This document shows positions 6,306 through 12,688 of a stretch of DNA of 21,490 nucleotides, piece by piece (the first letter of the stretch is position 1; the number at the start of each line of letters is the position of its first letter). This stretch comes from Rhodospirillales bacterium (lineage in GTDB: Bacteria; Pseudomonadota; Alphaproteobacteria; UBA9219). The stretch is taken from NCBI GenBank assembly GCA_015654915.1, contig JAATFY010000125.1:1-21490 (forward strand). The letters run 5' to 3'. Under the pieces are notes generated by a model. The model saw only the letters and a program-made list of their open reading frames with translations. It had not been told where the DNA came from and ran no database searches. The translations under genes and the position numbers were made by a program.

Positions 6306-7658
6306 TTACAGATATTTGAGTATGCTTTCCTGGATCAGGCTGGCGGTGGCGGAATAGGACGCCGACAGTTGGGTTTGCAACAGGGTGATTTCGGTGCCGA
6401 TCTGCGTCATGTCGACCTGCTGGATGTTGCCGATCTGGGTTTGCAGATTGGATATGTCCGTATTCTGCGTCGCCGTCGCCTGCGTCATGATGTTGATGTT
6501 ACCGGCTACATTCGTATGCGTGGATTGTATGTTTTGCAGACCGCTGGTTAACAGGGCGTTGGCCTGCGACATGGCGGTGGAATAAGCGGTTGGATCGGTA
6601 AGCTGCGCTGCGGAATTCATGAGACGCAACCCGGCGATAACTTTCTGGAAGCCCGGATCGTTGCTGGTGACGCCGTACTGGACGTTATAACCGGTATCGA
6701 CGGTGACCGAATCCTGCGCATAGGCTCCGGCATTGGAATTGAAGGTTTCCGCCGACGTGCCGTCGGTTGAATCACCCCATGTGATTTCGCCGCTGGCGCC
6801 GCCGTTATCGGGCGTAATTGTTGCCGCGCTGCCGCCGTTGAAAGAAACCGTGACTTGCGCGCCGGTGTTGGACGCCGTCAGTCCGCTGAAATCCGTGATC
6901 GGCGGCGATACCTGGCTGCCGATCTGATTGATGGCCAATTGCAGATTGGAAGCAAGCTGGGTCGGCGTGAGTGAACCACCGGTCGCAAGACCAGTGACAG
7001 TCACGGCTGTCGGGGTGCCGTTGACATTGACACTGGTGACCGAACCCGCTTCCAGATCGCTCCAGCTAATCGACGTGTTGCCGATCTTGAAGGTTCCGGT
7101 CGGCGCGCCGTTGATCGTCAGGGAACCGGAAGCCGTATAGTCCGTGTCGTAATCCGGCAAGGTCGGCGATGTCGCGGGCGTAAACGGCACCGTCGGCGGG
7201 CCCAGCGTCGTCAGATTGCCGACCGGCGGCGTCGAATAGCGCGAACCGGCGTAAATATAACGCCCGCTGACCTGCTGGTTCAGATCGTCCTGCATCTGCT
7301 GCAGATAGGATTGGGTCAGAGCCTGAATGTTGGCGATCTTGCTGGGATCCAGCGACTGGTTCTGCGACGCCAGCGACTGCGCCTGCTGCGTGATATTTTC
7401 CATGTCCGTCATGGTGGCGTCGTAGGTCTGGAGGCGCGTGCTGACGGTCTGCATATTGGAAAGATAGGCCTGCCGTTGCGTGATGGCGTTCTGAAAATCC
7501 ATCAGGTTATGCGCGTCGACCGGCGCATAGTCGGTCAGGCTGTCATGCTGCTTGCCGCTCGCCAGCTGTTCGTTCAGCGTGTTGAGGTTGGCCTGCTGGC
7601 TTTGCAGGTTGGCGGTGGTGAACAGTTGGGTGGCGAGCGTGCTGATCGAGAAAGTCAT
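6306..7658 (-). CDS. flgL: Flagellar hook-associated protein 3 (FlgL)
   Basis: A 450-residue hook-filament junction protein, secreted and assembled between FlgK and flagellin. The N terminus (SISTLATQLFTTANLQSQQA, then LNTLNEQLASGKQHDSLTDY) is flagellin-like. QVSGRYIYAGSRYSTPPV (about 130-147) is the typical FlgL element before the variable domain. The C terminus (EITLLQTQLSASYSATASLI, then QESILKYL) gives the second half of the coiled D0/D1 bundle. The middle domain is rich in Thr, Gly and Asn and is larger than in E. coli FlgL (317 residues). The start lies 3 bases after the flgK stop, with only a weak ribosome site, so translation is probably coupled. Confidence 0.93.
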   Translation of the reverse strand: MTFSISTLATQLFTTANLQSQQANLNTLNEQLASGKQHDSLTDYAPVDAHNLMDFQNAITQRQAYLSNMQTVSTRLQTYDATMTDMENITQQAQSLASQNQSLDPSKIANIQALTQSYLQQMQDDLNQQVSGRYIYAGSRYSTPPVGNLTTLGPPTVPFTPATSPTLPDYDTDYTASGSLTINGAPTGTFKIGNTSISWSDLEAGSVTSVNVNGTPTAVTVTGLATGGSLTPTQLASNLQLAINQIGSQVSPPITDFSGLTASNTGAQVTVSFNGGSAATITPDNGGASGEITWGDSTDGTSAETFNSNAGAYAQDSVTVDTGYNVQYGVTSNDPGFQKVIAGLRLMNSAAQLTDPTAYSTAMSQANALLTSGLQNIQSTHTNVAGNINIMTQATATQNTDISNLQTQIGNIQQVDMTQIGTEITLLQTQLSASYSATASLIQESILKYL

Positions 7659-7661
7659 GGT

Positions 7662-9065
7662 TTATCCCAGAATTGAGGTCAGTTCCAGCAGCATCTGATT
7701 GACGGTCGTGATCACATGGGCCGACGCGGCGTAGCTGTTCTGCAACGTCGTCAGCTGGACAAGTTCGCTGTCGACATTGACGCCGGTCGCGTTGGATAAA
7801 GCCTGCTGGTAATAGGTCTGTTGCGACGCGGCCGTGGTGTTTTGCGTGCTGATGGTATTGGCGGCCTGCTGGAAACCGGAGAGAATGGTGGTGCCGAGAT
7901 TGGCGTAAGTGCCGGTGGCGTTGAGGCCGTCGGCCGTGAAAGTCCGCGACGCCGACAGCGCCGTGACGACCGGCGCCGCGCTTGCCTGCTTCAATGTGGC
8001 CGAGCCGTTCAGAAGATTGGCGTTGACCGCCAGCGAGTTCGGATCGGGCACGCCGGCATTCGTTGTCACCGTAAAGAAACCGGAGGCCAGTTCGCCGCTG
8101 GCGGCGGCGGCGCTGTTGTAGGCACTGGCGAAAGACGGCGGCGTTCCGGTCGTGCCGGTCAGGGCTGTCGTCAGCGCCTGAAGCTGCGAATTCAGCTTGC
8201 GGATGACTTCGCTGCCCGGCTGCGTGCTGACGGCGGCGGGCGAGCCGTTATAGTTGAACTGGATTTCCGCCTGCAAACTGCCGCCGGTCAGGTTGTTGGT
8301 GACGATCTGTCCGCTGGACGACATGATGTTGGTGCCGTCGTAGGTAAAGACCTGCGCCGAGCGGTCGAGCAGCGGCTGTCCCTGCGGCGTATAAAGCGCG
8401 ATCTGGTCGTCGGCGCGCGGGATGACCGTGACTTGCGTAATTGTCGAAATCTTGTTGATGAGCTGGTCGCGCTGGTCTTCGAGATTGCCGGTGTCCTGCC
8501 CGGTGCCCGTGCTGTCGGCGATCTGCTGGTTGATGCCGACGATCTGCGACAAATAGCTGTTCAGGGTGGTCACGGTGCCGGCGGTATCGGACTGAACCTG
8601 CTTGCTCAGGGCTGTGACATTCTGCGACGTCGTGACGATCTGTGCGGCGAGATTCGATCCCGCCTGAATCACGGCCTGCTGCTGCGCCTGGCTTTCCGGC
8701 GCCGCTGAAAATTGCGTCCAGGCCGACTGGAATTGCGCGATGGCGTCCGAAAGGCCGGGATTGCTGGAGTTTGCCCCGAGGATCGACTGCACCTGCTGCA
8801 TATAATTATTCTGCGAACTGAGAAAACCCGCCTCGGAGGAAGCGGAATTGTAGGCCGTCGTCAGGCCGGTGTTGGTGGCGCGGGTGTAGCCGCTGATCGT
8901 CACGCCGCGATCGTCGGCGCCGGACGACAGCGGGCTGAGCACGGCGGTTTTTTCGGTATAGCCGGGCTGCTGCGCGTTGGAAATATTGCTCGCCGCTATC
9001 TGCAGCTGCGCCGTGGTCACCTGCAGCCCGGACAGGGCGACGGAAAGTGCGGAAAGCAACGACAT
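7662..9065 (-). CDS. flgK: Flagellar hook-associated protein 1 (FlgK)
   Basis: A 467-residue junction protein that caps the hook before filament growth. It starts with the rod-hook family signature (LSVALSGLQVTTAQLQIAAS, then NISNAQQPGYTEKTAVL, residues 7-43) and ends with the matching C-terminal helix (VDSELVQLTTLQNSYAASAH, then VITTVNQMLLELTSILG). Between these lie long helical repeats and DQRDQLINKISTITQVTVIP, typical of FlgK. It is somewhat shorter than E. coli FlgK (547 residues), mainly in the centre. A good AAGGAG lies about 10 bases before the ATG. It follows flgE by 38 bases and is followed immediately by flgL, so the three are probably one RpoN-driven operon. Confidence 0.94.
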   Translation of the reverse strand: MSLLSALSVALSGLQVTTAQLQIAASNISNAQQPGYTEKTAVLSPLSSGADDRGVTISGYTRATNTGLTTAYNSASSEAGFLSSQNNYMQQVQSILGANSSNPGLSDAIAQFQSAWTQFSAAPESQAQQQAVIQAGSNLAAQIVTTSQNVTALSKQVQSDTAGTVTTLNSYLSQIVGINQQIADSTGTGQDTGNLEDQRDQLINKISTITQVTVIPRADDQIALYTPQGQPLLDRSAQVFTYDGTNIMSSSGQIVTNNLTGGSLQAEIQFNYNGSPAAVSTQPGSEVIRKLNSQLQALTTALTGTTGTPPSFASAYNSAAAASGELASGFFTVTTNAGVPDPNSLAVNANLLNGSATLKQASAAPVVTALSASRTFTADGLNATGTYANLGTTILSGFQQAANTISTQNTTAASQQTYYQQALSNATGVNVDSELVQLTTLQNSYAASAHVITTVNQMLLELTSILG

Positions 9066-9103
9066 GGCAACGGAACTCCTTTACGGCGCCATCAACTTAC
9101 GGA

Positions 9104-10456
9104 TTACTGAATGGTATTGATAATCGTACTCAGCATGTTGTTGATGGTGGTGATTGTCTTGGCGTTCGCGGAGTAGATCTGCTGCGCCTGGATCATATCG
9201 GTAAACTGCGTCGCGATATCGACGTTGGAGGCTTCGAGCGAGTTGCCGACGATGGTGCCCGCGCCCGTCGTGCCGGGAGCGCTGTAACGGGCCGTGCCCG
9301 ACGCCAGCGTCGCCGTATAGACGCCGCCGCTGCCGCGCTGCAACTGGTCCTGCGCGAAGAACTGCACGAGCGGAATCTGCGCGATTGTTTTCAGACTGCC
9401 GTTGTTGTAGTTCAGCGAGACGAAGCCGTTTTTATCGATCGACAGGCTGGTGAAGGAGCCTTGCGGCAGGCCGTTCTGGCTGAACGAGGACACCGTGACA
9501 TCCGAGCCCGAGAACTGGGTCAGGCCGTTGGGAATGTCGTAGTCGCCGAAATTCAGCGTCAAGCTTTGCGAAGGACCACCGCCATCGCCCGTAAAATCCA
9601 GGTCGAACTGGACCTGCGCCTTGTTCTCGGCCAGCGCCGAATTGTCGGGCACCGTGTAGTTGCCACCAGCGCTGGTAGGAGTAATGGTATGAAGCGAACC
9701 GATATTGGTCGTGTCGTTAAACACGAAAGGTATATCGGCGTGGAAATCGTTAACCGTCGTGCCGCTACTGGTCGTCGTCGTACCCCCGCCGCCGGCGACG
9801 GTGACATCAAGCGTCCAGTTAGAAGCCGACTGTTTCGACCAGGTAAAAACCATATCGTGGGGTTGTCCCAGTGCGTCGATAACCTGAACGGTCGATGGCG
9901 ACGCCGTAAACGGCGCGGTAGCGCCCGCCGGCAGGTTGCCGTCAAAAGTCGCTGAAGTCGTGGGAACGGGATTGTTCAGAAGCGCCGAAACCTCGATCGG
10001 CGCGGTGGTGGCTTTGTTGACGACGCCGTTCTGGTCGACGCTCCAGCCGTCCAGGTAATAACCGGAACCGTTGATCAAAAAACCGTTTTTGTCGAGCGTG
10101 AAATCGCCCTGCCGGGTGTAAAGCGGATCGGGATTGAACGTGGTCGAGCCGTCGGAATTCTGCGTCGCCGACTGCACGGCGAAGAAGCCCTGCCCCGTGA
10201 TGGCGAGCGAGGTTGCAGTCGAAGACTGGATCAGGTTGCCCTGAACGTCGTTCTGATAGAAGGGCGTTGCGCGGACGCCGCCGGGGTCGTTGGCGTTGGC
10301 GTTGGATTGGGTTACGAGCGATTCGAACTCGGTGCCGATGCTTTTGAAACCGGTGGTCTGGGAATTGGCCAGATTGTCCGAAATGTTGCCGAGCGCGCTG
10401 GATTGCGCCGCCAAACCGCCGACCGCAACTGTAAGAGCCGAAAAAAGCGAAGCCAT
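9104..10456 (-). CDS. flgE: Flagellar hook protein FlgE
   Basis: A 450-residue hook subunit. The N terminus carries LTVAVGGLAAQSSALGNISD and NLANSQTTGFKSIGTEFESL (about 8-47), the flagellar rod/hook family signature. ITGQGFFAVQ and LYTRQGDFTLDKNGFLINGS (about 86-130) belong to the FlgE/F/G core. The C terminus has SNVDIATQFTDMIQAQQIYS followed by ANAKTITTINNMLSTIINTI, the conserved C-terminal helix. The central part contains a Gly/Thr/Ser run (GGGGTTTTSSGT) in the exposed domain. It is the first gene behind the sigma-54 site at 10527-10542, with a leader of about 60 bases and AGAGG before the ATG. Export is by the flagellar type III system; no Sec signal is present. Confidence 0.94.
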   Translation of the reverse strand: MASLFSALTVAVGGLAAQSSALGNISDNLANSQTTGFKSIGTEFESLVTQSNANANDPGGVRATPFYQNDVQGNLIQSSTATSLAITGQGFFAVQSATQNSDGSTTFNPDPLYTRQGDFTLDKNGFLINGSGYYLDGWSVDQNGVVNKATTAPIEVSALLNNPVPTTSATFDGNLPAGATAPFTASPSTVQVIDALGQPHDMVFTWSKQSASNWTLDVTVAGGGGTTTTSSGTTVNDFHADIPFVFNDTTNIGSLHTITPTSAGGNYTVPDNSALAENKAQVQFDLDFTGDGGGPSQSLTLNFGDYDIPNGLTQFSGSDVTVSSFSQNGLPQGSFTSLSIDKNGFVSLNYNNGSLKTIAQIPLVQFFAQDQLQRGSGGVYTATLASGTARYSAPGTTGAGTIVGNSLEASNVDIATQFTDMIQAQQIYSANAKTITTINNMLSTIINTIQ

Positions 10457-10526
10457 GAGACACCTCTTTGGTTGTTAGCGCCCCACCGCTTCAGGTGCGG
10501 ACGCATTCTATGCCAACAAGGTTTCA

Positions 10527-10542
10527 GCAAGCTGTGTGCCAA
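10527..10542 (-). promoter_or_regulatory. Sigma-54 (-24/-12) promoter of flgE operon
   Basis: Read on the - strand, the site is TTGGCACACAGCTTGC, which matches TGGCAC-N5-TTGC without a mismatch and has the exact GG-N10-GC spacing. The predicted start is near 10515, about 60 bases before the flgE ATG. It separates the flagellar operon from the two methyltransferase genes upstream, although readthrough from them stays possible because no terminator is seen after 10652. Confidence 0.88.
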
Positions 10543-10651
10543 AAGGCATCCGTTTGATTTCGTTGATGTTTTCCGATCCGGAAATCGGCCGCGCATGGAA
10601 AAAGGGCAATAATTTCCTGCACCTATGGCACCTTTTGCAAGGCGGCGCTTT

Positions 10652-11269
10652 TTAACGAACGGTCGATGCCGCTACGTAAAGCCACGCAGGTTTGCCGTTC
10701 TTGTCGTTAGAAACGGCTTTGCCCTCAATTTTAAATCCGGCCTTTTCTATCCGCTCAAGCCACCATTCGACAGGGCGAACGGTCAAATGCAGGTGAGAAC
10801 CCACGATAACCGGCCCAAAGCTGTCTTCAAACAAAGCAATTCCTAAAAAAGCAACTTTTCCGGCCGCGCGACACAAGTTGGATAAAACAGCATCGACATG
10901 CTCCGGCGGGATATGTTCCATAACGTCGGTGCAAAATATGGCATCAAAGCCTTGTGGAATATCTTCATAAACCCAAAGGCAGCCGGTGCTTAAAAATTCT
11001 TTTTCACGACCTGCGAAAAAAGGGTTCAGGCAATTGGTCGCAATATCAAAACCGTGAACCCGAAACTCCGGGTGATGCGTGACTATCCATTCCATAACCT
11101 GTCCAGCACCGCAGCCAGCATCAAGGATCGATGTCGCGCCCTTTGCTCGAAAAAAGTCGAGAATATTTGATGAAGTCAAAGCTTCGAGGCCAGGCGAAAA
11201 CTTTCGGTAGTCGTTATGACGCCATACCGTTTCATACTTCAGGCGTTCATCTTCCGACTGGCTTTGCAT
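10652..11269 (-). CDS. Class I SAM-dependent methyltransferase
   Basis: A 205-residue methyltransferase with a Rossmann-type core. Motif I is SILDAGCGAGQ (about 47-57), motif II is the acidic end of VHGFDIA, and DAIFCTDVMEHIPPEHVDAV (about 108-127) is the typical motif IV region with its VMEHI sequence. A C-terminal strand pair (WWLERIEKAGFKIEG) completes the fold. No membrane or signal segment is visible. Start ATG has AGAGG at suitable spacing. It follows another methyltransferase gene by 29 bases and precedes flgE, so both may be co-transcribed towards the flagellar operon. Substrate unknown; a methyl transfer to a surface sugar, lipid or flagellar component is possible. The gene looks AT-richer than its flagellar neighbours, a possible sign of transfer. 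Confidence 0.85.
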   Translation of the reverse strand: MQSQSEDERLKYETVWRHNDYRKFSPGLEALTSSNILDFFRAKGATSILDAGCGAGQVMEWIVTHHPEFRVHGFDIATNCLNPFFAGREKEFLSTGCLWVYEDIPQGFDAIFCTDVMEHIPPEHVDAVLSNLCRAAGKVAFLGIALFEDSFGPVIVGSHLHLTVRPVEWWLERIEKAGFKIEGKAVSNDKNGKPAWLYVAASTVR

Positions 11270-11298
11270 GTTAGGCCTCTATTGCTGATTTTAAATGA

Positions 11299-11922
11299 TT
11301 ATCTAAGCATCGTAGATATCCTGTGCACTTCTCTTTTCTCTAACGGCTTTACTGCAAACCATGTGGGATATTTCGAGGCCCAGTCCTCTTCGGGTGTGCA
11401 GTTGATGACATAGAGTTTAAGATTGTTTGCCGCGATGAATTTATTGACCTCGGCGACGGTCAGCGGCCATTGGGGATGGTAATCGTCGCCAGCAAAAATG
11501 CCGCCGGGCTTCAATTTGGGATACCAGTCGCGAAACGTTCGCCCGCCGTCTTCGCCCGTATGGGCATAGCCGTCGACATAGATAAAATCGAAGTACGCGT
11601 CGGGAAATAACGGCAGCGCTTCGTCGAAACGCATGCGCAGCATGCTGCTTCGCGCACGAAAAGAGTCCAACTTGCGAAAGGCCGCGCGGTATTCATTGAT
11701 ATCGTGGCCGCGATCCGCCCACATATCGATGCTGTAAAGATAATCGAGTTTCGACAGTTTCAATATCCGCTCTGAAAAACCGCCTGCGGCAACGCCCAGT
11801 TCCACCCCAATGCCTCCGGCAGGCAATAGTTTGGCGACATCGCCGCGTTGCGTGAAAGTTGCGACTGTTGCTTCCAGTTCCTGCTCCGTCATAGCAGCCG
11901 GAATTTGAATGTCCTGCGACAT
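11299..11922 (-). CDS. Class I methyltransferase (Methyltransf_24-like)
   Basis: A 207-residue predicted SAM-dependent methyltransferase. IGVELGVAAGGFSERIL (about 38-54) is motif I, YSIDMWADRG (about 63-72) carries the acidic residue that binds the SAM ribose, FDFIYVDGYAHTGEDGGRTF (about 111-130) matches the YVDGxH-type metal or substrate region of the Methyltransf_24 family, and LKPGGIFAGDDYHP (about 137-150) is the following strand. This family often modifies sugars or small molecules; here the substrate is unknown. AAGGAT lies 7 bases before the ATG. It is the first gene of a likely pair with the methyltransferase at 10652-11269. The upstream gap (11923-12047) holds the terminator of the preceding operon; I saw no convincing promoter there. 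Confidence 0.85.
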   Translation of the reverse strand: MSQDIQIPAAMTEQELEATVATFTQRGDVAKLLPAGGIGVELGVAAGGFSERILKLSKLDYLYSIDMWADRGHDINEYRAAFRKLDSFRARSSMLRMRFDEALPLFPDAYFDFIYVDGYAHTGEDGGRTFRDWYPKLKPGGIFAGDDYHPQWPLTVAEVNKFIAANNLKLYVINCTPEEDWASKYPTWFAVKPLEKREVHRISTMLR

Positions 11923-11994
11923 AGCGGCATCCTTATGAAGTCGTAGAAATTTACCAGACTTACGACCCGAATCATAAGCTAATTTTGCGCATAG

Positions 11995-12027
11995 AAAAAG
12001 CCGCGGCAGTCATCCCGCCGCGGCTTT
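11995..12027 (-). terminator. Intrinsic terminator after pagL
   Basis: AAAGCCGCGGC (11997-12007) pairs perfectly with GCCGCGGCTTT (12017-12027) around a 9-base loop. On the - strand the stem ends in GCCGCGGCTTTTTCT, giving a T-run suited to stopping transcription that comes from pagL. It closes the long suf-pepN-pagL run. Confidence 0.85.
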
Positions 12028-12047
12028 GTATTCTTCAGATGAGACGT

Positions 12048-12611
12048 TTAATGGCCGACGAAACTGCCGACCGGCACATGGAAATAGACGCCGACGATTT
12101 CGGCGCCGGGGTTTTTCTTGGTGATGCCCGCGTTCGAAATGTGGCTGATCTGGCCGGTGAGGCGCATCTCGTTATCGAAGCGGTAACCCAGTTCGGCCTG
12201 CGAGCGGAACTCGATAATGGAACCGAGGGTCGTCATGTCGCCGGCGTTATAAAAGCCTACGCCTTCGCTCCATGTGAAAATGCCGTGGCGGCCGATATAG
12301 CCGTCCATCGCCCAGCCGCCGCTGCCGTAAAACGCGCCGAGCGTGGTGGCTTCGACGCCCGCATAAGGATGAAACTGGACGTATTTATCCCAGTTGTTGA
12401 AGTAGGGGGAGATTTTCGACAGGATCGACAGGCCCCAGCGGTATTCGCCGCGGAAATCGCCGGACTGCTTGTGCGCTTCGGATTTGTCGAAATCCATATA
12501 GCCGCCGCCGAAGGAAATCAGGTCGGGCTGATTGACCGGCGCTTCGGCGCGGGCGGATGCGAAAGGAATAAGGGCAAGCGTCAGAACCAGCAATCCCAGA
12601 AAACGCGACAT
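12048..12611 (-). CDS. pagL: PagL-type lipid A 3-O-deacylase (outer membrane)
   Basis: A 187-residue protein with a Sec signal peptide (MSRFLGLLVLTLALIPFASA, then RAEA; residues 1-24) and an outer-membrane beta-barrel pattern of alternating aromatic residues. The motif SHISNAGITKKNPGAE (about 156-171) gives H157, S159 and E171, which reproduce the spacing of the His-Ser-Glu triad of Pseudomonas PagL (126, 128, 140). PagL removes the 3-O-acyl chain of lipid A and so remodels the outer leaflet. The start at 12611 is preferred because it places the signal peptide at the N terminus; an upstream in-frame ATG at 12656 would add 15 residues and lies inside a hairpin. It follows pepN by 76 bases of nested inverted repeat and ends before a terminator. 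Confidence 0.85.
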   Translation of the reverse strand: MSRFLGLLVLTLALIPFASARAEAPVNQPDLISFGGGYMDFDKSEAHKQSGDFRGEYRWGLSILSKISPYFNNWDKYVQFHPYAGVEATTLGAFYGSGGWAMDGYIGRHGIFTWSEGVGFYNAGDMTTLGSIIEFRSQAELGYRFDNEMRLTGQISHISNAGITKKNPGAEIVGVYFHVPVGSFVGH

Positions 12612-12614
12612 GGA

Positions 12615-12688
12615 AAACCCATAGCTGTTGGTGAAAGGACGGCCAGTTTTCACCACTCACACAAAAATGGCAAGAAAAAGATGGGTTT
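12615..12688 (-). promoter_or_regulatory. Nested inverted repeat in pepN-pagL junction
   Basis: Outer arms AAACCCAT (12615-12622) and ATGGGTTT (12681-12688) enclose inner arms TGGTGAAA (12629-12636) and TTTCACCA (12648-12655). All 16 pairs are perfect. In the mRNA the structure spans from the pepN stop codon to three bases before the preferred pagL start, so it would cover the ribosome-binding region. It could attenuate or regulate pagL translation, or the inner palindrome could be a repressor operator. There is no T-run to make it a terminator. Confidence 0.5.

Noticed and set aside
10625..10641. A sigma-54-like TGGCACCTTTTGCA on the + strand
   Set aside because: The GG and GC are 8 bases apart instead of 10, and it would fire antisense into the methyltransferase gene.
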